From the NCBI GenBank assembly GCA_024372625.1, contig CP099603.1, positions 372,001-436,000 on the forward strand: a DNA stretch of 64,000 nt, written 5' to 3'. Made by a program: the position numbers and the translations under genes. This stretch comes from Comamonadaceae bacterium OTU4NAUVB1 (lineage in GTDB: Bacteria > Pseudomonadota > Gammaproteobacteria > Burkholderiales > Burkholderiaceae_C). This document shows positions 17,527 through 28,327 of the stretch, piece after piece; positions within the stretch are counted from its first letter, which is position 1; each line of letters opens with the position of its first letter. The notes under the pieces are model-generated. The model did no database searches and was not told the origin of the DNA. It worked only from the letters and a program-made list of their open reading frames with translations.

Positions 17527-18750
17527 TCAGCCGTTGATGGCGTAGGCGCGCTGCCACTTGCCCGCGCGGATGACGAAGGCGGCGAAGGTCGGGTCGACGT
17601 CGTTCTCGTCGTCGAAATCGATCGAGGACGAGGCGCCCTCGTAGTTGATCGCCTTCTTCTGCGCCAGCAGCTTCCTGCCCTCCTCGAAGCCGCCCACGGG
17701 CTGGCCGCTGCCGGTCGTGACCTCGCGCACCTTGGCGGCCACCGCCACCGCGTCGGCGCCCGGACCGGCCGCTTCCATGGCCAGGGCCAGCACCTGGACC
17801 ATGTCGTAGCACATGGCGGCGTAGACGTTGTTCTCGGGCGCCTGCTTCATCGCCAGCGCGTACTGTCGCGCGAAGCGGCCGTAGGCGCTGCTGCGCTCGT
17901 TGACGACGGACTCCACCACCACGATGCCCTCGGCGACCTCGGGCGTCACGCCCTTGATGAAGTCCACGTTGGCGCCGAAGCCGGGGATGATCCATTTCAT
18001 CGGCGTGCCCAGCTGCGCCCAGTCGCGCACGATGGCCGTGGCGTCGGCCGCGTAGGCCGACAGGATGATGCCGTCGGGCCTGGAACGCAGCACCTGCTGC
18101 AGCTCGGAGCGGTAGCTCGGGCGGCCCGGCTCGTAGAGCACGAAGTCGGTCAGCTTGCCGCCGGCGGCCTCCCACACCTTGCGGAAGCCCTCGGCGTGCG
18201 GCGCCAGGGCCGGGTTGTTCTGCGCCATGACGGCCGGGCGCTGCAGGCCCTCCTTGCGCGCCGCGGTGACGAAGGCGCGGCTCAGGTGCTTGGAGCTGCC
18301 CTGGTAGCGGAACGCGAGCTTCTTGCCGTTGACCTTCGCATCGGCCAGAGCGACCGCGCCGGAGGTGTGCATGAGGATGGCGTTGGCCGCGTTGGTCATC
18401 GGCAGCACCGCCAGCGACACGCCCGAGGCCCAGGTGCCGAGGATGGCCTGCACGCGGTGGACCTCGAGCAGCTTCTTGGCGGCCAGCACGGCGGCATTGG
18501 GACTGGTCTGGTCGTCCTCCGAGAACACCTCCAGCTTGCGGCCGGCCGCGCCGCCGGCCGCGTTCACCTCCTCCGCCGCGAAGACGATGCTCTTCTGCAT
18601 GCCCGAGCCGAAGTTCGCGCCGCTGCCGGTGATCGGATTGAGCGCCCCGATGCGGAAGGTGGCCGGGGACTGGGCCCAGGCGCCACGGCTGCCGAGCAGC
18701 GCGGCGGTGGCAGCAGAGATGAGGAGTTGACGGCGGTCCAGGCGATTCAC
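17527..18750 (-). CDS. ABC transporter substrate-binding protein (LivJ/Peripla_BP_6 type)
   Basis: A 407-residue periplasmic protein with a signal peptide (R-L-D-R-R-Q-L-L-I-S-A-A-T-A-A-L-L-G, cleavage near A-W-A-Q). The mature protein begins F-R-I-G-A-L-N-P-I-T-G-S-G and shows the two-lobe Peripla_BP_6 pattern, including A-A-K-K-L-L-E, G-T-W-A-S-G and L-S-A-Y-A-A-D-A. I chose GTG 18750 because GAGAGG lies just upstream and the signal peptide then starts at a sensible place; a TTG at 18792 extends the frame without a good site. It delivers the substrate to LivHMGF. It lies opposite a LysR regulator with inverted repeats between them. Confidence 0.88.
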   Translation of the reverse strand: MNRLDRRQLLISAATAALLGSRGAWAQSPATFRIGALNPITGSGANFGSGMQKSIVFAAEEVNAAGGAAGRKLEVFSEDDQTSPNAAVLAAKKLLEVHRVQAILGTWASGVSLAVLPMTNAANAILMHTSGAVALADAKVNGKKLAFRYQGSSKHLSRAFVTAARKEGLQRPAVMAQNNPALAPHAEGFRKVWEAAGGKLTDFVLYEPGRPSYRSELQQVLRSRPDGIILSAYAADATAIVRDWAQLGTPMKWIIPGFGANVDFIKGVTPEVAEGIVVVESVVNERSSAYGRFARQYALAMKQAPENNVYAAMCYDMVQVLALAMEAAGPGADAVAVAAKVREVTTGSGQPVGGFEEGRKLLAQKKAINYEGASSSIDFDDENDVDPTFAAFVIRAGKWQRAYAING

Positions 18751-18792
18751 GGCGGGCCTCTCGAAGTGGGTTGGCGAAAATGGAAATGGCAA

Positions 18793-18819
18793 GGGAGGAA
18801 GCGATTACAGATTCCTCCC
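18793..18819. promoter_or_regulatory. Perfect 8-bp inverted repeat with 11-base spacer
   Basis: GGGAGGAA at 18793-18800 is repeated in inverted form as TTCCTCCC at 18812-18819, with 11 bases between. It lies 43 bases before the livJ GTG and about 110 before the LysR ATG, in the shared divergent region. The arm spacing is compatible with a dimeric regulator spanning one to two helical turns, such as the adjacent LysR protein. A leader RNA hairpin is the alternative. Confidence 0.45.
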
Positions 18820-18849
18820 CGGACGACGTCCAACGCATTGTGGAAATGA

Positions 18850-18874
18850 GGGATAACTGCCGCGTCAATATCCC
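18850..18874. promoter_or_regulatory. GGGATA-N13-TATCCC inverted repeat
   Basis: GGGATA (18850-18855) and TATCCC (18869-18874) form a 6-base inverted repeat with a 13-base gap. The central part is AT-richer than its surroundings. It lies 55 bases upstream of the LysR gene. It could be the autoregulatory LysR site, but the spacing is not the strict T-N11-A arrangement, so the call is weak. Confidence 0.35.
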
Positions 18875-18928
18875 GGCGCCCCGTCATTCATCCGGTGCTG
18901 GCACGCTCCCTGCTCAACGTCTTCCGCC

Positions 18929-22063
<3,135 letters not shown>

Positions 22064-22115
22064 GGTCGCGGATCCGAAGGGCCGTGACGCCGCACGGCGT
22101 GACGCCGCCAGGACC

Positions 22116-22922
22116 TCAGGTCCCGGGCATCCGCTTGACGGCCGCCAGCGCCGCCTTCAGGTTCGCCGCCGCGCGCCGCTGGCGCAGCTTCACCAGCAGC
22201 AGCGCCAGACCGATGCGGGTGCCCACCGACATCAGCGCGATCAGCAGGCCGACCCGGATCACCTCGCGCTCGCGTTCCTGCGCGACGCCCTGGCGTTCCT
22301 GCAGCAGGGTGCGCTCGGCCGTGCCGACCAGGGCGACCTCGCGGCGCACGTCGTCCATCAGGTCCTTGCCGACGTTGCTGGCGATGTCGGTGGCGGCGAC
22401 CCGGAAGCCGGCGGCGCGCCGCAGCACGATGGTCCGCCCGAGCTCGGCGAGCTTGTCGTCCACCAGCATGCCGAGCCGGCCGATGCGGATCGACTGCGTC
22501 TCGCTCTCCGCGGTGAGTTCGCGCAGGTGCGCCAGGGTGGGCGTCAGGGCCGTGACGGCTTCCTGGTAGGGCTTGAGGTAGCTCTCGTCGCCGGTGATGA
22601 CGAAGCCGCGCTGCCCGGTCTCGGCGTCCTGCAGCGAGATGAACAGCTGGTTGAGCGTGGCGATCACCTGGTGCGTCTGCTCGATGCGCTCCCGGCCGAC
22701 GGCGATCTCGGTGTGCAGGTTGTGCGAGAGGTAGGCCCCCACCAGGATCACCATGGTCATGGGCACGGAAGAGACCACCGACCACAGCACGACGCGCCGG
22801 GGCGGCACCGGCAGGCGCCACCTCGGTCGCCAGGCGGGGCGCATCGACGCCAGGCTCGGGCGGCGCCAGTGCGGCCACCACGTCGGACGCGGAGACGGGG
22901 CGGCATGGGGGAGGACGGCCAT
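22116..22922 (-). CDS. Membrane protein with a lone CHASE3-type sensor domain
   Basis: A 268-residue protein. An Arg/Pro/Trp-rich cytoplasmic head (1-43) is followed by a membrane segment (about 44-68), a periplasmic helical domain (about 70-215) and a second membrane segment (about 218-243). The periplasmic part contains L-F-I-S-L-Q-D-A-E-T-G-Q-R-G-F-V-I-T-G, the classic CHASE3 signature. It ends about 25 residues after the second helix with no kinase, GGDEF or methyl-accepting domain. It stands alone between an IclR gene and a Bug gene. It may be a truncated receptor or a partner of a separately encoded output protein. Confidence 0.8.
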   Translation of the reverse strand: MAVLPHAAPSPRPTWWPHWRRPSLASMRPAWRPRWRLPVPPRRVVLWSVVSSVPMTMVILVGAYLSHNLHTEIAVGRERIEQTHQVIATLNQLFISLQDAETGQRGFVITGDESYLKPYQEAVTALTPTLAHLRELTAESETQSIRIGRLGMLVDDKLAELGRTIVLRRAAGFRVAATDIASNVGKDLMDDVRREVALVGTAERTLLQERQGVAQEREREVIRVGLLIALMSVGTRIGLALLLVKLRQRRAAANLKAALAAVKRMPGT

Positions 22923-23056
22923 GGGGTGGGGATCGATCGGACGCTTCGGGAGGAAGCACCGATGCTGGGAGCACGCCCCCGGCCCGCACGACGGCCACGC
23001 CCGTCAGGCGGCGTAGGTGCAGCCGCCCAAGCGCCGTGTGGGCGCCGTCGTCCGCC

Positions 23057-24043
23057 TCAGTCGGCCTTCACGCCGGCCGTGCGGATGACCGTCGCCCATT
23101 TGGCCGTCTCCGCGGCGATGAAGGCATCGAATTCCCGGGGCGTGCTGCCGGCCGGGAAGGTGCCCATCGCGTCGAGCTTCGCGCGCGTGTCGTCGCTGCG
23201 GATGATGGCGGCGACCTCCTCCGACATGCGCCGCACGATCTCTGGCGGCGTGCCCGCCGGCGCCAGCATGCCGGCCCAGGTGCTGCCGGTGAAGCCCGCG
23301 AAGCCCTGCTCGATGAAGGTCGGCACGTCCGGCACCGCCGCCAGCCTTCGCTCGCCGGCCACGCCGATCAGCCGGACCTTGCCGGCGCGCGCCTGCGCGA
23401 TCAGGCCGGTGGGCGCGTCGAGGAACAGCTGGATCTGTCCGCCCATCAGGTCGGTCAGCGCCGGCACCGCGCCGCGGTACGGGATGTGGGTCATGTACGT
23501 CCGCGTCAGCGACTTCCACAGTTCGGTCGTCAGGTGCGCCGCCGAGCCGTTGCCCGACGAGCCGAAGCTGACCTTGCCGGGGTTGGCGCGCGCGTAGTCG
23601 ATCAGTTCGCGCCCGGTCTTGAAGGGCGCGTCGTTGTTGACGGCCGCCAGCAACGGCGACACGCCCATGAGCGACACGCCGGTCAGGTCCTTTTGCGGGT
23701 CGTAGGGCAGCTTCGCGTAGAGCGTGGTGTTGGCCGCGTAGGCCGCGATCACGACGCCGAAGGTGGCGCCGTCCGGGGCCGCCTTGGCGAGGGCGTCGAC
23801 CCCGATCAGGCCGTTGGCACCCGGCCGGTTGTCGATCACCACCGGCTGGCCCAGGCGCTGCTGCAGGCCGACCTGCACCAGCCGGGCCATCTGGTCGGTG
23901 AAGCCCCCGGGCGTATAGGGCACGATGATCCGGATCGGCCGCGACGGCCAGGCGCCCTGGGCGAAGGACGGGGCCGAGAGCGTGGCGCAGGCGGCGCAGG
24001 CGGCGAGGTGGAAGCGGCGGCGGGACGGCGAGGTCGGTTGCAT
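23057..24043 (-). CDS. Tripartite tricarboxylate transporter binding protein (Bug/TctC family)
   Basis: A 328-residue periplasmic protein. It has a signal with S-R-R-R-F and cleavage near S-F-A-Q-G, and a mature start W-P-S-R-P-I-R-I-I-V-P-Y-T-P-G-G-F-T-D, the Bug hallmark. V-V-I-D-N-R-P-G-A-N-G-L-I-G, L-P-Y-D-P-Q-K-D-L and the ligand-loop H-I-P-Y-R-G-A-V-P-A follow. Bug proteins bind carboxylates through water-bridged contacts in the P-x-G-x-x-D loop. No TctA/TctB membrane genes are near, as is usual for the expanded Bug families of Burkholderiales. It is divergent from an aldo/keto reductase gene. Confidence 0.9.
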   Translation of the reverse strand: MQPTSPSRRRFHLAACAACATLSAPSFAQGAWPSRPIRIIVPYTPGGFTDQMARLVQVGLQQRLGQPVVIDNRPGANGLIGVDALAKAAPDGATFGVVIAAYAANTTLYAKLPYDPQKDLTGVSLMGVSPLLAAVNNDAPFKTGRELIDYARANPGKVSFGSSGNGSAAHLTTELWKSLTRTYMTHIPYRGAVPALTDLMGGQIQLFLDAPTGLIAQARAGKVRLIGVAGERRLAAVPDVPTFIEQGFAGFTGSTWAGMLAPAGTPPEIVRRMSEEVAAIIRSDDTRAKLDAMGTFPAGSTPREFDAFIAAETAKWATVIRTAGVKAD

Positions 24044-24068
24044 TCGGATGGGAGGGTCTGTGGGCGAT

Positions 24069-24083
24069 CTCCCATTCTGGGAG
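24069..24083. promoter_or_regulatory. Short perfect inverted repeat in divergent promoter region
   Basis: CTCCCA-TTC-TGGGAG lies 25 bases upstream of the Bug gene start, in the 241-base region shared with the aldo/keto reductase gene. It could be an operator or a leader hairpin of the Bug transcript. Nothing else links it to a particular regulator. Confidence 0.25.
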
Positions 24084-24284
24084 CCCGTCGCGTGCCGTTC
24101 CGTCGGGGTTTGCCCCTGCGCGGGCACCTGGGGGACAGGCCCCGGCGGGCGGCGCCGGCCGGTGCTGCCTATGATGGACCGGGCCTCGGCGCGCCGCCGC
24201 GCCCCGTCGCCGCCATCGGGCCAGCGCCCCCGCGTCGGCGCCCGGCCCCACCCTCTTTTCTCCACCGCTTTCGAGGACCCCGCC

Positions 24285-25295
24285 ATGACCCTCCCGACCA
24301 CCCGCCTGGGCCGCACCGGCCTGACCGTCTCGCGCCTCGCGCTGGGCACCATGACCTTCGGCCTGCAGACCGACGAGGCGGTCTCGCACCGCATCCTCGA
24401 CACCGCCGCCGACGCCGGCATCGACTTCCTCGACACGGCCGACGTCTACCCGCTGGGCGGCACGCTGGAGACCATCGGCCGCACCGAGGAGATCATCGGC
24501 CGCTGGCTCAAGGCCCGTGGCCCGGCCGCGCGCGGCGATTTCGTCATCGCGACCAAGGCGGTCGGCAAGGTCGGTCCGCGCGCCTGGGACCAGGGCGCCT
24601 CGCGCAAGCACCTGCTCGACGCCGTCGATCGCTCGCTCGCGCGGCTGCAGACCGACCACGTCGATCTCTACCAGCTGCACAGCGACGACCGCGAGACGCC
24701 GCTGGACGAGACCATCGAGGCGCTCGACGTCATCGTGAAGTCGGGCCGGGCGCGCTACGTGGGCGTGTCGAACTACCTGGCCTACCGCCTGGCGCGCGCG
24801 CTGGGCCGCTCCGACGTGCTGCGGCTGACGCGCTTCGTCTCGGTGCAGCCGCGCTACAGCCTGCTGTTCCGCGAGATCGAGCGCGAGCTGCTGCCCCTGG
24901 CGGTCGAGGAAGGACTGGGCGTGATCCCGTACAACCCGCTCGCCGGCGGCCTGCTCACCGGCAAGTACCGCAGCGGCGCCGCTCCCGAGGCCGGCACGCG
25001 CTTCACGCTCGGCACGGCCGGCGGCATGTACCAGTCGCGCTACTGGAAGGAGCGCGAGTTCGAGACCGTGGAGCGCCTGCAGGGGCTGGCCGACGAGGCC
25101 GGCGTGCCGCTCGCCACCCTGGCGGTGGCCTGGGTGATGGCCAACCCGGCCATCACCGCGCCGCTGCTCGGCGCGAGCCGGCCCGAGCAGCTCGCGGCCA
25201 CGGTCGCGGCCGCCCATTACCAGCTCGACGCGGACCTGAAGCAGAAACTCGACGACGCGACGGCCGACTTCCGCAAGGGCGACGCGACGCGCTAA
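24285..25295 (+). CDS. Aldo/keto reductase
   Basis: A 336-residue NADPH-dependent oxidoreductase of the (beta/alpha)8 aldo/keto reductase superfamily. The catalytic tetrad is visible: Asp and Tyr in D-F-L-D-T-A-D-V-Y, Lys in I-A-T-K-A-V-G, and His in L-Y-Q-L-H-S-D-D. The nucleotide-binding C-terminal part has I-P-Y-N-P-L-A-G-G-L-L-T-G-K and a G-A-S-R-P-E-Q-L segment. It resembles the YajO/AKR11-14 type group. The start follows CGAGGA by about six bases. A GC-rich hairpin follows 22 bases after its TAA. The physiological substrate is unknown. Confidence 0.9.
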   Translation: MTLPTTRLGRTGLTVSRLALGTMTFGLQTDEAVSHRILDTAADAGIDFLDTADVYPLGGTLETIGRTEEIIGRWLKARGPAARGDFVIATKAVGKVGPRAWDQGASRKHLLDAVDRSLARLQTDHVDLYQLHSDDRETPLDETIEALDVIVKSGRARYVGVSNYLAYRLARALGRSDVLRLTRFVSVQPRYSLLFREIERELLPLAVEEGLGVIPYNPLAGGLLTGKYRSGAAPEAGTRFTLGTAGGMYQSRYWKEREFETVERLQGLADEAGVPLATLAVAWVMANPAITAPLLGASRPEQLAATVAAAHYQLDADLKQKLDDATADFRKGDATR

Positions 25296-25625
25296 CTGCA
25301 CCAGAAACGTGCACTTTTGTCCCCGCAAAACGGGGACAAGCATGTGGACAAAGTTGTGGGTTGTGGGCGGAATCGTTGCTGGGCGTGGCTTCCGGCACGG
25401 TGCTCACGAAGTAGGCACATCGCCTGACATCGGGCGGTCCGGGCCGGTTCGCCGACCGTCCCACGGGTGCGACATCTCAGGACCGGTCGGGTCGGTTCGT
25501 GGGCATTGGCGGCACCGGGCCGCGACGGCCGAGGACCCACCGCCGGCGTCCATGGCCGTCGAGACTGAATGAAAAACGAGATCGACCGCCTAAACTGACA
25601 AGAAAATGGGATTCCTGACAGAAAA
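25296..25625. other. Intergenic region with hairpin and direct repeats
   Basis: About 330 bases between the aldo/keto reductase and the Fic gene. The proximal part holds a TGCAC-N7-GTGCA repeat and a strong hairpin (25317-25339). The middle is ordinary GC-rich DNA without a credible gene. The distal 60 bases turn purine- and A-rich and carry three related direct repeats up to the Fic start codon. TGTGGACAA at 25343-25351 is one mismatch from a DnaA box read on the minus strand, but it stands alone. Confidence 0.4.
25317..25339 (+). terminator. Hairpin downstream of the aldo/keto reductase gene
   Basis: TTGTCCCCG and CGGGGACAA form a perfect 9-base-pair stem with a CAAAA loop, starting 22 bases after the aldo/keto reductase stop. 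The stem is stable enough for an intrinsic terminator, but no U-tract follows on either strand. It may instead act as a 3' stabilising hairpin. Confidence 0.35.
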
Positions 25626-25634
25626 ATGAGGTCC
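25565..25634 (+). repeat. Three imperfect direct repeats at the Fic promoter/start
   Basis: Related 19-20-base units start at 25565, 25595 and 25615. Each begins CTGA, has a G-A4/A5 run around position 8 and ends in a G-purine-GAT/GGT C-type segment. The second and third abut with a 20-base period, and the third covers the Fic ATG at 25626. The regular spacing suggests binding of a repressor on one face of the helix, possibly autoregulation. Confidence 0.4.
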
Positions 25635-27128
25635 GTCGGCTACGCGTTCGTTCGGGAGGCCTTGGCGCTGGCGGTGTTCGCACCGGCACGGCCGGCGAGC
25701 GTGCGGCCGGTGACGCGGCTCGAACGGGGACCCGACGCCCTCGCGGTGCCGGCCCATGTCGCGCCATCGGGCGACGAGCCGCTCTCGCACCTGCTCTTCG
25801 CCATCAAGCACGAGGGCATCGACCTGCAGATCCTGGCCAAGGCCCTGCCCCGCATCCCCCCGGAAGCCATGCAGGCCGAACTGCGCTCGGCGCCCAACGG
25901 CCAGTACATCCGCGTCGCATGCCATCTCTGGGAAGCCTTCGCCGGTCGGTCGCTGGGCGAGCGGCCGGACATCACGGCGCGCTATGTCGATGTGTTCGAC
26001 CCGTCGCGCTACGTCACGGGGCCGTCCCGGCGCGATGCGCGCTGGCGCGTCAACTTCAACGGCCTGGGGTCGCTGCGCTACTGCGTGAACGTCGAACGCA
26101 CGCCGGCCCTGGAGGCCGCGATGGCATCGGACGTCCTGGGCCGCACCCGGGCCTTCGTCGAGGGCCTGGCGCCGGACATGATGGACCGCGCGCTGTCGTG
26201 GGCCTACCTGCACGAGACCGAGGACAGCTACGCCATCGAGCGCGAGGCCCCCACCGAGGACAAGGCCCGGGCCTTCATCGCCCTGCTGAAACAGGCGCAC
26301 GAGGGACGCCCGCTCGACGAGGACTACCTGGTCGAGCTGCAGTCGTCGATCGTCGCCAACCCGTTCGACAAGGCCGTGCAGTTCCGCACCGAGCAGAACT
26401 GGCTGCGCGGCGCGGCGCGCGGCGCGGCCGGCGTCTCTCACGTGCCGCCGCCGCCCGGCGACGTGCCGGCGCTGATGGACGACTGGATGGCGTTCGCCAA
26501 CACGGCGCCCCGCACCATGGACCCGGTGCTGGCGGCCAGCATCGCGTCGTTCGGCTTCGTCTTCATCCATCCGTTCATGGACGGCAATGGCCGGCTGTCG
26601 CGCTTCCTGTTCCACAAGGCGCTGTGCGACTCGGGCCAGCTGGCGCGGGGACTGCTGCTGCCGGTGTCGGTGGCGATGAAGCGCCACGAGGGCGACTACC
26701 TCGCGACGCTCCAGGCCTTCTCGCGCCCCGCGCGCGAACTGGTGCAGGTCACGGCCGTCGACGCCGACGACTTCCGTTTCGATTTCCGCTCCGACGACGT
26801 CGTCTACCGCTACTGGGACGCCACGCGCTGCGTCGAATTCGGCTTTCGCATGGCCGAACTCGCGCTCGACGTCGAGCTGCGCCGGGAGACGACCTACCTG
26901 ATGCACTTCGATGCCGTGCATCGGGCGATCGACGAACGCTTCGACGTGCGCGGCTCGGTGCTGGCGACGCTGGTCGCCATCGGCCTGCAGGCCGACGGCA
27001 CGATCTCCAGGACGAAGCGCGCCCGTTACGCCGCCGTCGTGCCGGCCGCCGTCTTCGACGCCATCGAAATGGAGATCCGGCGGGTCCTGGCATCGCCGGA
27101 GCTCACCCCCGACGCCGGGACCGGCTGA
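25626..27128 (+). CDS. Fic family protein (AMPylase/Fic-fold transferase)
   Basis: A 500-residue protein with a complete Fic motif H-P-F-M-D-G-N-G-R at residues 315-323; His315 would be the catalytic base. An upstream helix contains S-Y-A-I-E (S201-E205), which matches the (S/T)xxxE core of the N-terminal auto-inhibitory motif, but the next residue is Arg instead of Gly/Asn. The N-terminal 150 residues and C-terminal 130 residues (with a possible winged-helix segment near 440-480) surround the Fic domain. Fic enzymes usually transfer AMP from ATP to target hydroxyls. No antitoxin-like gene lies beside it. An in-frame 7-codon mini-ORF (25606-25629) overlaps the ATG. Confidence 0.85.
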   Translation: MRSVGYAFVREALALAVFAPARPASVRPVTRLERGPDALAVPAHVAPSGDEPLSHLLFAIKHEGIDLQILAKALPRIPPEAMQAELRSAPNGQYIRVACHLWEAFAGRSLGERPDITARYVDVFDPSRYVTGPSRRDARWRVNFNGLGSLRYCVNVERTPALEAAMASDVLGRTRAFVEGLAPDMMDRALSWAYLHETEDSYAIEREAPTEDKARAFIALLKQAHEGRPLDEDYLVELQSSIVANPFDKAVQFRTEQNWLRGAARGAAGVSHVPPPPGDVPALMDDWMAFANTAPRTMDPVLAASIASFGFVFIHPFMDGNGRLSRFLFHKALCDSGQLARGLLLPVSVAMKRHEGDYLATLQAFSRPARELVQVTAVDADDFRFDFRSDDVVYRYWDATRCVEFGFRMAELALDVELRRETTYLMHFDAVHRAIDERFDVRGSVLATLVAIGLQADGTISRTKRARYAAVVPAAVFDAIEMEIRRVLASPELTPDAGTG

Positions 27129-27140
27129 CGCACCGGGGGC

Positions 27141-28259
27141 TCAGACCGCGCCGTGCGCCTCCACGTAGAGCGCGTAGAGCGAATGGCAGCTCGCCATGTA
27201 GAGCCGGTTGCGCTTCGGCCCGCCGAACTCCAGGTTCGGGCAGCGCTCGGGCAGGCTGATGAAGCCGATCGGCTTGCCTTGCGGATTGAACACCTTGACG
27301 CCGTCCATCTCCGAGGACTTGGCCACGGGCAGGTGCGCCTTCATGCCGCCGCCGATGTCGGTCGCCTCGGGCGCGAAGGCGCCGGTGAAGCCCCAGCCGC
27401 ACCACAGGTTGCCGTCGCGGTCGACGCGGAAGCCGTCGAGCGCCCCGGGACCGTCGGCGTCGATCAGCTTGGTCTTGTTGGAGACGCTCGCGCCGTCGGC
27501 GGCGACGTCGTAGCTCCAGATGCTGCGGTTGGGCGTGCCCTTCCACTCGACCACGTAGAGCTTCCTCTCGTCGGGCGAGAAGGCCAGGCCGTTGGGGTTG
27601 ACCAGGTCGGTGATCACGGCCGTCACCTTGCCGTCGGTGGCGATGCGGTAGACGTTGGTGGTGGCCTGCTCGGGCGTCGCGCGCGAGCCTTCCCATTCGC
27701 CGTTGATGCCGAAGGTCGGGTCGGTGAACCAGATCGTGTCGTCCGAGCGCACCACGATGTCGTTGGGCGCGTTCAGGCGCTTGCCCTCGAAGCTGTCGGC
27801 CAGCACGGTCATGCGGCCGTCGCGCTCGGTGCGCACCACGCGGCGCGTGACCGAGTGCTCGCAGGAGATCAGGCGGCCCTGGCGATCGCGCGTGTTGCCG
27901 TTGGTGTAGTTGACGTTGGTCTTGTGGACCGAGAACTTGCCGGTCTTCTCGTCGTACTTCATCAGCCGGTTGTTGGGGATGTCGCTGAGCAGCAGGTGGC
28001 CGTGCTCGGGAAAGTACACCGGCCCCTCGGCCCAGCGCATGCCCGAACCCAGCTGCTCGACGGTGCTGCTGTAGATGCGGTACTTGGCGAAGCTCGGGTC
28101 CAGGATGAACACGCGCGGATCCGGATAGCGCTGGTTCGGCTGGAAGTCGAACGACTGGGCGCCGGCCAGGCCGCCCAGGGCGGCGAGGCCCGTGCCGGCG
28201 GCGGTCTTCAGGAACCGGCGGCGCGGCTCGGACGTGCTGGGGGATGTCCCTCTGTTCAT
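27141..28259 (-). CDS. SMP-30/gluconolactonase family protein, exported
   Basis: A 372-residue six-bladed beta-propeller protein with a Tat-like signal (R-R-R-F-L-K followed by an Ala/Gly-rich hydrophobic stretch). Family markers are the W-A-E-G-P-V-Y-F start of blade 1, N-A-P-N-D-I-V-V with the metal-binding Asn-Asp, and N-P-N-G-L-A-F-S-P-D-E. AGGAGA lies seven bases before the ATG. As the last gene of the aldarate operon it may hydrolyse aldarolactones (glucaro- or galactarolactone) in the periplasm before uptake. The lactonase role is inferred from family and position. Confidence 0.85.
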   Translation of the reverse strand: MNRGTSPSTSEPRRRFLKTAAGTGLAALGGLAGAQSFDFQPNQRYPDPRVFILDPSFAKYRIYSSTVEQLGSGMRWAEGPVYFPEHGHLLLSDIPNNRLMKYDEKTGKFSVHKTNVNYTNGNTRDRQGRLISCEHSVTRRVVRTERDGRMTVLADSFEGKRLNAPNDIVVRSDDTIWFTDPTFGINGEWEGSRATPEQATTNVYRIATDGKVTAVITDLVNPNGLAFSPDERKLYVVEWKGTPNRSIWSYDVAADGASVSNKTKLIDADGPGALDGFRVDRDGNLWCGWGFTGAFAPEATDIGGGMKAHLPVAKSSEMDGVKVFNPQGKPIGFISLPERCPNLEFGGPKRNRLYMASCHSLYALYVEAHGAV

Positions 28260-28327
28260 GGCATGTCTCCTCATCGGTGGTTTTTCTCTGGGCGGCGACG
28301 GACCCCGGGGCCGCCGCCGCCGCGCGG

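Noticed and set aside
14262..18750. Firm assignment of the ABC transporter to leucine/isoleucine/valine
   Set aside because: The subunits are Liv-type, but the same architecture carries amides, urea and aromatic acids, and the operon includes an amidohydrolase; substrate left open.
22081..22124. Inverted repeats after the IclR gene as a terminator
   Set aside because: The stems are short (5-6 base pairs), lie partly in the next gene and have no U-tract.
25343..25351. DnaA box-like TGTGGACAA as a sign of a replication origin
   Set aside because: A single, imperfect site without neighbouring boxes, an AT-rich unwinding element or dnaA/dnaN genes.
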